The notes under the pieces are model-generated. The model did not search any database and was not told where the DNA came from. It saw only the letters and a program-made list of their open reading frames with translations. From NCBI GenBank assembly GCA_963920765.1, contig OY987252.1, forward strand, positions 3,271,966 to 3,335,965: a stretch of 64,000 nt of DNA, written 5' to 3'. Positions 45,713 to 57,987 of the stretch are shown here, piece by piece. The position numbers and the translations under genes are program-made. Source of the stretch: Ulota crispa (taxonomy: Eukaryota; Streptophyta; Bryopsida; Orthotrichales; Orthotrichaceae). How positions within the stretch are numbered: the stretch's first letter is position 1; every line of letters begins with the position of its first letter.

Positions 45713-48700
45713 ACGCTAGAATTTTTTTACATAAACATTGAGTGTTTCCGATTCCCAAATGTAACTGAGCAAGCACTAGATTACACACATCATTTGTGAT
45801 TCTAATGTAAAAAAATATTCATTCTAGTACACTAAATATTCAATTTTAATGCAATAAAAACATGGTTACATTGCAAGGTTGTAAAATACAAAGAACTTGT
45901 TTCAAGATGCCTCGCAAGATGCTTGAGGAAGTAGCAACTGATTAGACAATACAAAAATATGGAGTTAACAATGCCTAGTCAAAGTTGATATATTGAATCT
46001 ACAATATACCTTAAAATTTAAATGGATTCATATATTGAATTTTTTACCCCATTGGTTGAAATGCTTTTGTGGCTTGAAGGTATGTCATAATTAATGTTCA
46101 TTTTATTGAATTTATTAACAACAAATCAAAAAAACTAGTGCAATATGCTCTTAATCATACAAGTCAGATTTATTGACACTTAAGTCTCAAAGTCTAACAA
46201 TTCAAGTTATTTATATTATCTTGTGTGCTATACCTAAACTCATGCAATGTCATATTTTCATCTTTAACAATGACCTCTCAAAATTGGATGACTTCAAATA
46301 CAATCTTGTAAGAAGATCAAGTGATATACAAATAGTGCATGTTTAGTCTACACTAAAACATTACATGTGTCATAGATGTGTTGAATATTAAGTGTAATAC
46401 TTTTCATACACTAGAGGAGTCAATCCAATTTTCAATACAATCCATGAGTGGTGAAGAAATTCAATATATTGGTTGTCTTTGGAGCTCTTGGAGTAGGTAG
46501 AATTGATGAGAAGAGAAGTCTTGAATTTCCTATAAATAACTTCAAAAGCTATGGCATCTCACACGTGTCTGGTTGCCACCTAATCCTTTGATTTTCAAAA
46601 TCAAGTACAAATAGATTTTCTTTCAATAAGTGAGTTGAAAACATAAAGCACATTGTGAAAGTTATTGCAATATAAAAGACACTTAACATTGATGAACTAA
46701 CATTGGATTTAGAGAGGTCACTTTGGAACTATATGTTTTAGGTTGTAGGCAATGTAGGATTAAATTCAAAGAGAAATTGGGAAAAAAAGCAATTCCCAAC
46801 TACTAATGGATTTTATATATATATATATCAATTTTCCATTGAATATTGTACTAGAATAATAACATCCTATATACAACCGAGTATACAACTCTAAAATGTA
46901 TCAACAAATGTACATGATTGCAATCTTACAAAATTGAACAATTATTGGATTTGCTTTATTGCTCATATAATCAGTGGTTCATCAACAACCAAACCAATTC
47001 TTAATTACTGAACACACTCAAGCTTTTATGCAACAACACCCATATACACTCAAATTTGATGAACATCAACCTCTAAAGAATCAAACATTGTTTTTTGACA
47101 ACCAATAGCAATTTTGGGCAGGCTAGAACTTATAGATATATAAACATATTCCTTCAAAAAGAATAAGGGGATCCCATCCAAGGAGTTGTTTTCAAATGCA
47201 ACAAATTTCAAACACTTTGATTTGTGAAAACAAAGTTATGACAAAAATGTAACTGTGCATGTTGTTTAAGCAAGACGGGCAGACTTATTCATAAGCACCT
47301 AAAAATTTGGGATCTTTTGCAAAGGCTGAGGGGCAGAGATATCTTCTTAGCAACCTTTGACCCTACTTTATTCCATGAGAGCAACAGTTTTTCTTACCAT
47401 CATTTACTTTGCCTTTTTTGGAAGTTGCCCAATGTTTATCAACTTGTTAAAGCCACAATTTTTGATTGATCCCCTTTTTGTTTTTTTTTCCTCTAAAGCT
47501 TCTTACAATCAAAAATTCCATTGTTTAAAATTTGAGGAGGATTTTGTATGAGGAAACTGATAATTGTCAAAAGAGCAGCTTTGGGTGACAATTTTCTTGA
47601 AGCTAGATTCCCATTCAAGACTTTTGGAATGTGTTCCCGATTCAAAATGTTTTGAAATTTTGGGCATATGATCAAGCCTTTTTGGAATAATGAACCCAAA
47701 AAAGTTACAAGCAAAAAAATGAGATTAGCTAGTGGAAAAGTCTCCCCAAATTAGAATTGCCCAGTATTTAAATGCCCTATAAAATAAAATCTTACTTCAA
47801 ACCCTACTATCTTGCAGTCAATGAACTAATCATCTTTCTTCTTTTTACCGTATCATTATGAAGCAATCTACTGCTAGACCCTATAGTAAATTGCACTTAG
47901 GTTTTAAATCAAATTTTGTATACATTTGCCTTAAGAACAACTCATTCTCAGCAATTTTTGGTGTAATAGAGTCAAATAACTTTAGGGTTTAGGGATTAAA
48001 CTATAATTTTTATCTGGTAATACTTCTAAAACTACCAATGAATTTGTATTGTGTACAAAATAACAGCAACATCAAGTTGTATGCTTATGCAGTTTTGCCT
48101 TATTAAGATTTCAAAAGAATGAAAGCTAGATTAGAAATCATTTTGCAATTTGAATCCTTTTATAAAAGAAGGCTAAATGGAAAATATGTTCTAGTGACTT
48201 GCAAGATAACCATATTGAATTTGTTTTAGAAGGCCTTTCTTGATATCCTAACTTGCACTCTCACTTTTGTGCCTTACAATCATATAAATTATACTCAAAG
48301 ATTCAACAGAACACTTCATCTCTTATGAAGTAATTGAATCCTTGTAACCCAATTTTTCAAAAAGGCATGTAATTAAAACTAATTTGCAAGAAATGCAAAA
48401 GATACATGATGAAAGACATGAAAGATTTAGTTTAAATTCTTTCACATATTTTTCTTTCAACCGGATATCTTTGGATTTATTTATGATTTTGATGCTCCAC
48501 ACCATTGTGGATATGAGTCAAAAAGGTTGCTATTGGTTTGACATAGTAGAATTTCCTCCATTATAATGTCCCAAACCATGATATCTTCAACAAGAAACCA
48601 AAAAACAAGACATGTGATATGTCACCTGTAGATTTCATAACAAAGCTATTGTGTTTCTTGTTTATTACACCCATCTACTTGATTGAAGGATTGAGTTTTT

Positions 48701-51317
48701 AAGGGCTTACTTACTTAAGGAATGCAACAACATCTCCTTCAGTATTCATATACACATCTTTTGAAGACATGAATCACAAAGCTAAAATATAAAAAATAGC
48801 TTTTTGAATTACTCTTCACTCTTCACTCTTCATAGACTTGCACTAATTTTAGTTATTTTTCAAATATAAAGTCATTTGAGTGCATACCTCTATTTCTCAA
48901 GGTTACAATGTTAACATCAATCAATCTATTAGAAAGACAAAAATTTAAATAGCTTGTCATTACAAAGAGTATTTTTGTCCTTTTCCATCTTGTTTTGAGT
49001 CAGCTGAGTGCATCTGATACTATAGTTTTCATTCCATTCTTGGAATCTTGGCCAATGAAAGTCAATTGTTTCAAATTTCATCCACTTTCTACCCAAGATG
49101 AACATTACAACTTCCAATTTCCAAATGTGTTGTGTGCAATTGCATCAATTTACAATCATGGCTCTTTTAATATGCAAAACACGGTCATTGCAATATCCAA
49201 CAAGTTTCTCAATTAGACAAGAAAATATATTGCAAGGTTATGTACCTCAAGACACTTGTGATTACCAATGTTGTAAAACACAAAGCACCAAGTGTATATC
49301 AATCAAGAGAAATTTGCTCAAAAATTAGAAATTCTGTATTAACACCAAAACTTCAATTTCTCTAACAAAGAGGGAGGGGAGGAAGAGCAAACTAAGAATA
49401 GGAGATTGAAAAAGGAGAGTAGAGAGAAGGATATGTTAGACAATACAAATAGCAAAAAGAAAAAAAACATGTGCAAATTAGAAGTAAAGCATGCTGATGT
49501 TGGCAAAATTAGTAATATTCTTATGAACACCAATATGTATTAATCTAATATGGATATATTAAGTACTAGCTAAGAGTTGGGATTAATTACCTCCAAAAAC
49601 TTGCACTAGTATAGGGTCATCTTCTTTGTTAATATTCTCACATAATCTCTTTTCATCTGCCTACATTAGAAGAGGGCAAATCTATATGTCAGATACCTTG
49701 AACCAAATTAACTACACTTAACACCCTAACAACCTAATAATCTTCTAGGCAAGGTTCATATCATTATATAGTCTTGGTTTTGTTGGATCTTGTTGGTTTA
49801 CAAAACAACTTTTTAAAGTTTTTAGAAGCATTGTTTGGAGCAAACATTGAAAAAACTATGAACTTTGAAGATGTTGCAGGATTAGAGATCTCTGCCAAAG
49901 AATGCAATCAATTCAATCATTTTTTGGAGATTTGAATGCGTCAATTCAGACGTTTTTTTTTAATTTAGACATTTTTTTGTCAATTTGGACAAGTGTAGTC
50001 AATTTGGACGTGCCAATTCAAACACTGTTTTCTTCTAGTAGATGTGTCCATAATCATCCATAGCCTCTTCTGATCAATTGCTTAGATTTACAATAAATTT
50101 TTATAGAGGTTGGATTTGTAGCATGTTGATTTAACAACCCATGTTTTTTGTAAAGTAAAATCTACAAGAACTATCTCTAAAGATCTCAAGATCTCTCCTT
50201 TTTGTTGAACATAAGTAATGATTTTTTCTTAATGAATACACAAGAATATTTTGGATTTGGTATGTGAATGACAATTATTGGTTTTGAAATTCAAATTACA
50301 TTTTAAAAAAATTATTTACCAATATTATTGTCAGTACATAATTTTACATTTTGAAACCAAGCACTAGTTTTCTTTTCCAAGTTTGATTACAAATGAAGTA
50401 TTAGAGACTTTGGATTAGAATTCATTGTCAACTAAGTACACCGCTTATGAGCCATATGTATTCTTTTGAACATTCTATGCACTTGAAACATCCAGAGATT
50501 ACCACACGCTTTGAATTGCATGTTTGTCTAGAAGGTTTGCATGTAGCTTTAAATTCTTTGCATGTATTTCTCAACCTTTTTCAAATCAACACAATCTAGA
50601 TTGATTTTACATTGTTGTGTGTGGACCTTGAATAATTTGTCACTGGTTTAGTATAAAATCAACAAAAGATTTGAAATTTGCTCATCCCATTCTATTAGTA
50701 TGTTTATTTCATTTTTATTTTTACTTCTACATACTTGATTATTGAGTACATTTTTTGAAGTGAAACCCTTTCGTAAAACATTTCCACATGCTTTTGTTTC
50801 TATACCCCAACTAAAATCTGCACTCTAATATTGTTAGAATTGATGCAGCATTGCACAAATACTAGGACAAAGCACTTCCAAAACCAACAAGTATAACCAT
50901 CAAGCTTTTGACTGTAACATGAGCTTCTCTAGACCAAGAATAGGTTGCAAGAGAATGGGTTGCAAAAGCAATTTGCAAATATGGGTTGCAAAAACATGGG
51001 TTGATTGGGTTTTGAAGGGTAAAGTTTAAATATTGACTTACATTCCATTCCAAATGACCATCTGATTGAATAGTCAAATCAAGTATGACATCACCATTGG
51101 AGCCACCCACTTCTCCTTCAATGAAAAATTAAATCAATAGAAAATCATTCATTGGTAGTATTTCTTTGCCTTACACCTTTCATCACATCCTCTTTCATTA
51201 CAATTTCATTCTAAACATGAGCATGTCATACTCATTAGAAATACCAATTATTTGGCTATTTAAAGCCTCTAGTAAACTTTGATTTTGTCTACACAATTTT
51301 GTTGAACGTTTTCTTGC
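45713..51317. other. AT-rich non-coding stretch
   Basis: About 5.6 kb without a recognisable gene. It contains a TA microsatellite (46813-46828) and, near 49930-50030, a few spaced GTCAATTTGGAC-like phrases followed by TTTTCTTCTAGTAG, which resembles a decayed CACTA-type terminus. Confidence 0.45.
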
Positions 51318-51599
51318 AGTAGTTGGACTAAGTTTTCTCCACAAGAAAACCCAAATTATTCTGCACCTTTACCTAATGCAGAAATAGATCTACAAGTGTG
51401 GGATATTATGCGTGAGACTATAAACAACTATAATAAAGAACTCATCTCAAGAAGCAACTCACACTTTGTCCCATGTCCCATCTTTGCAAGTCTCACCCTC
51501 AAACAACGTCTTAGCTTCACTAACTTAGGTTATGATGGACAAAATGGAGTACTAAAGAAAGCCACAAATATTCTATGCAAAAACGTTGGTGGGATGTGA
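51318..51599 (+). CDS. Exon-like open stretch of unknown family
   Basis: A TTTTCTTGCAG acceptor-like sequence ends near 51319. After it comes an open frame of about 93 codons without a stop (SSWTKFSPQENPNYS, then LQVWDIMRETINNYNKELIS) to a TGA at 51597-51599. The predicted peptide is mixed-polar and not the Phe/Leu/Ile-rich type typical of AT-rich noise, so it may be a real terminal exon or a transposon-gene fragment. No domain recognised, no adjoining exon found, and no promoter seen. Confidence 0.32.
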   Translation, partial: SSWTKFSPQENPNYSAPLPNAEIDLQVWDIMRETINNYNKELISRSNSHFVPCPIFASLTLKQRLSFTNLGYDGQNGVLKKATNILCKNVGGM

Positions 51600-53372
51600 G
51601 CTAAATGTTGGGTTTAGCAAAAGAGTGCTCTCAAACCTTGAGTGAAGTGCCACCCTCTTTGGCATCAGTTCTTTCAAAAAGCTTGTAGGCAAAATGCATT
51701 GAACCAACATGTAGGATTTGGAACGTAGTGTGAAGCGCCACCAGTACCAATTTTTGGCTTCACACTAATCAGATTCTTATATTTTAGTAGGACGTGGGTT
51801 ACAATGCAAACCGTATCTATGATGTCAAGGTATTTCTCTTGTCAAGAAAGGGCACTTGAGAAACTAGATTTTGGTGGAAACATCTACCAAGCTTTGAAAC
51901 TCCTACTTAAATTTTCCATAAATTTGAATGTACCAAAAGCTTTTTGACAATATTTTAAAGAATATCTTTGACACTATTCATGAAGAGATCACCACATATT
52001 TATAAGGACATAACATGTAGCCTTGCCTATGATGCACAAATAAAAAACTTGGTATAATTGCTCTATAAACATGACTATCTCCTCATGAATTTCAAAAACA
52101 AGTTCCTTACATACTAGATGAAAACCCCTTGAAGCAATCAAATTGATGGATCCTCCTTGTAGCAATCACATAAATTAATAAACATTGTAAGATGCCACGA
52201 GTATATGATGGGGGACAAGGGCGGATTCCTCACAAGGATCCTTTTCAATCTGTTCAATTCTTCATTGAGTTTAGAACTATCTACATATTTTGCAAGATGA
52301 GAACGACAAGAAAAAAGCTCTTAGACACTTAAGGTGCATCAAATAATAAAGGTGGTGGTAAATATTAAATCACTTGTTTTTTCAAATTGCACATGCAAAA
52401 TTTTTGAAATCAACATGAATTCACCACTATTCTACCACCAAATGTAACACCATTTTACCGCCAGTCCTCTTGTTTGACTTAAAGTGCTTTGAAGTTACAA
52501 ATACAGCAACCCAAACCCAAAAAAATGTTGGGAATGACAACTACTCTTGACAAGAGGTTAAAGGCATGGTGGAGCTATAATCCAAACCTTAAATTTGCAA
52601 CAACTTTTGTCTCCCCTTTAGCCATTAAAAGTATTATTTAGTCCTAACTTGGGTGACAAGTTGTTTATACAAAAAAATCTTGCATATAATGTATGAGATA
52701 AACGGATTCTATTCTACAAAGAGTACAAATGTCCACAATGAAAATTTAATTGAGTCATTATGTAGTCAATGTGGATATATGCAACTGATATGAACCAATT
52801 GTTTATGCACATGTCTCTATGTGTGTAGTTGTTTGTTAGCATAATGAACTTGAATGATTTTGAAAGAAAAAGAAAATATGTATTTTTAGACTTGAACCTC
52901 ACAAATGCTTAACAAACTTATGCTAGGTCACACCAAAGCACCTATAGTATAAAGCCTCAAGTGTCTCTTTGTCACGCAATTATCAAAACTCTCTGAACAA
53001 TACTAGTCACAACTCTCTATTAGAAAGCGTTGGCTATCAAGCATCAGACTTCAAACATTGAGTAGTTGTCTGTCATCCAAAATTTAATCTTTACACTATT
53101 AGAAAATGGAACCAAAATCAACATCACTTTGTTGATTAGAATGTCTTGATTTGGGCATTTCAAACAAATTTGTGTTGATCAAGACATGTTTGTGGTACAG
53201 TGCAAGACACCATAAACCTCCAAAAATGTGACAATTATATTGGATGTTTATAGAAAATCTTAAAAAAAATTAACTCACCATCACTATATAAGCAATGAAA
53301 TGTTAGGAAGAAAGTTACAAAGAAAAACTGGACTTATTGTTTGCCAAAAAAAAGATATTGTCATTAAAAAAT
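51600..53372. other. Non-coding stretch
   Basis: No gene recognised. Starting near 53094, CACTATTAGAAAATGG resembles a CACTA-type left terminus, but no matching right end was found. Confidence 0.45.
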
Positions 53373-53780
53373 GGGATTGATGTATGCACATCAGGAGATT
53401 GATATTTGCACACCCCCTCTAGGGTAAATTTTAGATTTCTACAATCACAAAGCTGAATTTGAGATTTTTGAATTTAGACTTGGACTTAGAGACCATGATT
53501 TATTCTAGAACCATAAAAAAGATGCAATTCAACAACATCCAGTGAAAAAGCTTGTTGTTTTTTACAAACAAAAGTAAAAGTAACATTTTTCCTCCTAGCT
53601 AAACTTTTTCATTGGATGTTGTTGAATTGCAACTTTTTTGTGGTTCTAGACAAAATCATGGTCTCTACGTCCAAATCTGAATTCAAAATTCTCAAAGTCA
53701 ACTTTATGATAGTAAAAATCTAAAATTTACCTTGAGAGGTGTGCAAATATCAACCCCTTGGTGTGCATATATCAATTCCC
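53373..53780. mobile_element. Foldback element, 408 bp, arms of about 180 bp
   Basis: The left arm, 53373 to about 53553, pairs with about 53602-53780. Shared stem blocks include TTGATATTTGCACACC, GGTAAATTTTAGATTT, GAGACCATGATTT and CAATTCAACAACATCCA. The 9 bases before (TTAAAAAAT) and after (TTCAAAAAC) agree at 7 of 9 positions, so a decayed 9-bp target duplication of Mutator type is possible. Confidence 0.85.
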
Positions 53781-55537
53781 TTCAAAAACGGCAACTATTT
53801 GACATTTTACACTACAAGAGCAAAGAACTGGACACCTTGACACTTGATGCCCTAAAATGAATAATTAATATAAAATTGCTAGCTAATTGAAAAGCTAAAT
53901 TTATTGAGAGGATGTCAGGGCATTAATGTCTGCTAAAGCAGATTTTTTAACCAACCAACCAATGAGATTGATACTTCTATGATCTCTAATCCCAAAACCC
54001 CAAAATTTTGTTCAACAGTTGGTTGAAAGTTTGGGTGGGTTCCTATGAAGTCAATTTTTGGCGGATGTTTCTAAAATTTGGAGACAAGGTGCACACAATG
54101 AATACTTATGTGTAAAAAAGAAAACTCCAATCGGATGTCAAAACAAAAAATTATGCTATCCAAACAAATTTGGGCACCGTAGGCAATTTGGGCATCTTTG
54201 GAGAATCTTATGCTAAAACTCTCATCAACTTTTGAAACTTGGCATGTATGTAACTAATAGAATATGGTATACAATTGTCAAAAAAAAAAAGTTTGAGCTT
54301 ACAAATCACAATCTAAGAGGACTCAAACTTTGTTAAGTATGTTTGGGCAGTTTCAAGAAAAAATAGTTTCTTCTAACTTCAAGCCCTGTTATCTTGCATT
54401 CCATAAAATCCAAGTTCTTAAAACTTTTTGTCTATATTTTAAATTTTTACCTCTAACTTTTCATTGTTTGGATTTCAAATAAAAAGCTGCCTCATTACAC
54501 AAGAAATCATGAAAAAATGACTCTTGTGTTGCTAATTCACTAATCCTCCTTGCATTGCAAGGTGATTTAGAATAAGCTACATTCTATATTTGCTTTTGAA
54601 AATTTTTAGGAGTGAACCTAACATTATATACTTGTGAATGGTCAATTTTTTTGTTTAAGTAGAGAGCAAAAATTTTACTATAGGAGGGGTCAAAATTTGC
54701 TGACCTTGTTTTGTAAGAATAATAAAAAGTTATTTTTCTCACTGCAAACATTATAATCTTACAATCTACAGCGTCAAATGGGCTGAATTTTTTTTCACAC
54801 TTTGCCTTACTTGTGTATTACACTTCCATGTGGTTGAAACCCAAAAAAAATCATTTTGAACTTTTAAAAAATAATTAAAAAATGACATTTTTGGTCTTAT
54901 TTTCCTCAACAACAACCTTTGGGCTTTAGGAGTTAGGAGTAGGTCATGAGCAAAAAGCAATGAAAAAAAAAGCTGCCCAAGAATTTGGCTGCTTCTCCAA
55001 GTTGGCCAATTTACAATGTCAAGCACAATAGTTAAAATCAGTTGGTTTGACCCTTGTTTTCTACTACCAGTAGTGTCAAAGCAGGGAGGAGAGAAAGAAA
55101 AAAATGAAAAGGAAAAGGAAGGTGAATAATCAATTGATAAAACATTGAAAATCAATAGAAAGACATTTCATAGCATGTGGAAGGCATACTTGTGGATAGA
55201 AGAGCGTATGTATAAGATTAGCATGGCAATATTGGTATAGAAAATACAAGCCTCATTGTTTCTCCTGCACTTTGAAGGAGGCTTCCAACATAATCAGTGT
55301 TCACTTGCTAAATTCCTAGGGTCATCACCCACTTCCACATAGCCTCTGGTAGAGGCATATAATGCAAGCCGCTCCCTGAGTTTTTGACTAGAATTTGAGT
55401 TGGAATACCCTCTTCACCACGCAAACTCCATTATACTTATTTTATACTAAAATTTTTTGCAACCACCATACATTGAAGTGAATGACAAAATTACAACAAA
55501 TATATAAACAAATTATCTTTTAGAAATGCTCAAGAGT
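53781..55537. other. Non-coding stretch
   Basis: No gene recognised. A 129-codon open frame on the minus strand (54766-55155) is low-complexity and lacks a domain. Confidence 0.45.
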
Positions 55538-55735
55538 TTAATTCAAAATATGCATGGTGCACACCACTTTTAGAAGAGGATCATATAATTCAGCTTCTAA
55601 ATAAGTCCAATCACTACCAGTGTCAACCAAAATTGGAACTCTATCTAATTGAGGCCTAATAATATTGCCTAGAAATGTGATATACAATAGGTTTATTGGA
55701 TAGGCGCAAAGTGCATTGTATCCACAACAAAACAA
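55538..55735 (-). pseudogene. Possible pepsin-like aspartic protease exon fragment
   Basis: The minus-strand frame contains ILVDTGSDWTYL followed by EAELYDPLLKVV. A D-T/S-G motif followed by a TYL and a LYDPLL helix is what surrounds an active-site Asp in plant pepsin-family (A1) proteases. Only about 65 codons are open and the rest of the enzyme was not found nearby, so this is at best an isolated exon or a fragment. A chance resemblance in a short frame cannot be excluded. Confidence 0.35.
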
Positions 55736-55899
55736 GGTATTTTAGATTAATACTTTCTCATCGTAAACATATTCAACCACCTAAGGATTATCCAAAGTCT
55801 TCAAGCAACAATGGAAAGTTGCACTAGACTATCTTTAGTTTGCAATATGTTGAGAGATACATGCCACAACATCATGAGGTATGTCTCACAAAAACATGG

Positions 55900-56560
55900 T
55901 CTAAATTGAGCGGTTGTAATCAATACAAACGCTTCCAAATCAATACGGCTTTGTTCAAAATGTCTAGATCAATACAATCAAATCAGCAAAACACATGTTA
56001 TTTGAGAGTTTTTTTTATAAATGTATATGCAAAACATCATGTGATGCATGCAAAACATCAAAAGATGCATGCAAAACATCAAGAGTAAAGCAAAATGTTA
56101 GGGAATCTTTTTTAGCAATCACAAACATAGCAAGTCCATAATTGCTATATTATATTTTTTAAACGCCAATATGTCATGTTCAATAAAATGCAGACTATCC
56201 TATATCCATAAGTAAGATACCAAAAATTGCTTTATTTCACTAAACATTGAGAAACACTTGCAAGACATCCAAAGGTATTTGCAAAATGCTTAGAGACATG
56301 CCTAAATGAAAAGATACTCAACAACTTGGAAATAAAGCCAATTGCAAATAATTAGAAACTGTCCAAATTGTTTGGAGACATAGAAAATATGACATATTCA
56401 ACTTATTTTGGATTATACAAAGATGAGAAACAATCTGTCAAATGCAAAACTTTGAGAGATTTCCCAAATGTTTTGCAAACATTATATGCAAAACATTGAG
56501 ACAACTATGTAGAACATTGAGTGACCTATACAACCCAACATTAAGAGATTTCTCTCATTG
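55900..56560. repeat. Degenerate GCAAAACAT-rich repeat, with a clean 21-bp tandem core
   Basis: 56029-56085 holds 2.7 copies of a 21-bp unit (GCAAAACATC-four variable bases-GATGCAT). Around it, to about 56560, phrases such as GCAAAACATTGAGA recur irregularly. No coding role is apparent. Confidence 0.7.
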
Positions 56561-57728
56561 TTTTTGCAAGACAAAGTTTAAACTTAAATGAACAACCCAT
56601 ATGTAGATGAATATGTCATTGACATAAGCTTTACATTCAAAGTTTGTATAGTGCATGATCTCAAGACCAAACAACTCCCAAACATTGAGCGGCCGCTCTA
56701 TTGCTTTGTTCAAAAAACAAAACAATCCTAAAATTTAAGACCACCATGAAACAATCTACATTCTAATCTTCATATTGGTGGAATTGCATTTGAACTAGTG
56801 GATGCATGTAATATGCATTTGGAAATCTTCTTGGGACAATTTAGTGGAATGCAATTGTGATGCACTGTACTCCACAGAAGAAAACAAAAACCAACAATAC
56901 GTTAAAGGCAAGAATTTTGTTTAAGTGTTATTAAGTCAAGACTCTTGCTTTTTAATATGTTGAACTGGCGGTGCCCAAGCCAAATAAGCCAAGCTGCCTT
57001 CTTCAAACTTCTCATTGAAGTCAACCCCAACAACAACATACCCTATTTTGGCTCTTTCTATTACAAACTCCATGGTTTTTGCTATGCAAAAACTAATCAC
57101 ATTTCAGTTGATAAGATTGTATTCAAACCATTGGAACACAATAATTGGCTTGCAATTACCCAAACCGATGAGACCATCAAAAATAGTTGGAACGCTTCCA
57201 AGACCATCATGCCTTTCTGTTGCACATCTAGCAAAAATAAATAAATAAATAAGAAAATAAATAAACCACAACAAAAGCATCATTAGTAGAAAATAGATTC
57301 CAAAAAGAGCAATCCTAATTAATCTAGACATGCCTTGACCAACACAATGTTGCCCTATATGTCTAAATCTTAATGCGCAAATCAACACCATTGTGTTAAT
57401 TGGGTTGTGTTTTCTAGTGGTGGACTCAGAAGGAACAACCATATACGCATTCTAGCTACTCATGAACTCTAAGTTTGTTGAACATAGTCTTGATTTGTGT
57501 CATGATTTGTATCTAAAGATGATGCTTTTTGTCCATCTAAGATAGTTTATATTTGCAAGAATGACAAACATATTCCTTGCCTTTCTATCATTTGTATAAA
57601 TTCATACATTCATCCAAATAGCAACATGAGTTGAATTCACCCACAAATAGGATGACCTTCAACAATGCAAATGCACTCTTGCTAAATGCAATAAAACAAG
57701 GTATAGTTTCATGGATGCCTTTGAAGTT
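56561..57728. other. Non-coding stretch with an AAAT microsatellite
   Basis: Contains an (AAAT)n-like run at about 57237-57265. A possible decayed CACTA-type MITE lies at about 57281-57419 (CATTAGTAGAAAATAG to TTTTCTAGTG), but its flanks do not match. Confidence 0.4.
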
Positions 57729-57987
57729 TGCAATATTTTCATAGATACCCTTGCTCTTTCAAAAGTATCACAAATACCCTTGGACCAAAAAGTTTAGGAG
57801 TTTGCGTTTATTTTATTATGCATGTCGCTTGCTTCTCCCTTTGTGCGCAAGCATAACAAGAAAGAAGTAGTGTGCATACACTAGGAGAAGGAAGTGACAT
57901 GAATAACAAAACAAAAGCCCAATTTTTTTGGTCCAAGGGTATTTGTAGTATTTCTGAAACGGCAAGGGTATCTATGAGAATATTGCA
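57729..57987. mobile_element. Foldback MITE, 259 bp
   Basis: The ends TGCAATATTTTCATAGATACC and the complementary GGTATCTATGAGAATATTGCA flank arms of about 110 bp. The arms share CAAATACCCTTGGACCAAAAA and a CTTCTCC/GGAGAAG block around a loop of about 25 bp. No certain target duplication. No coding capacity. Confidence 0.85.

Noticed and set aside
51038..51117. Minus-strand segment between an acceptor-like AG and a GTAAGT donor
   Set aside because: Only about 26 codons, no family resemblance and no neighbouring exons.
53094..53110. CACTATTAGAAAATGG as a CACTA left end
   Set aside because: No matching right terminus or duplication found.
54766..55155. 129-codon minus-strand open frame
   Set aside because: Low-complexity, Ser/Phe-rich, no recognisable motif.
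57281..57419. Possible fourth CACTA-type MITE (CATTAGTAGAAAATAG to TTTTCTAGTG)
   Set aside because: Arms pair poorly and the flanking triplets (CAT and GTG) do not match.
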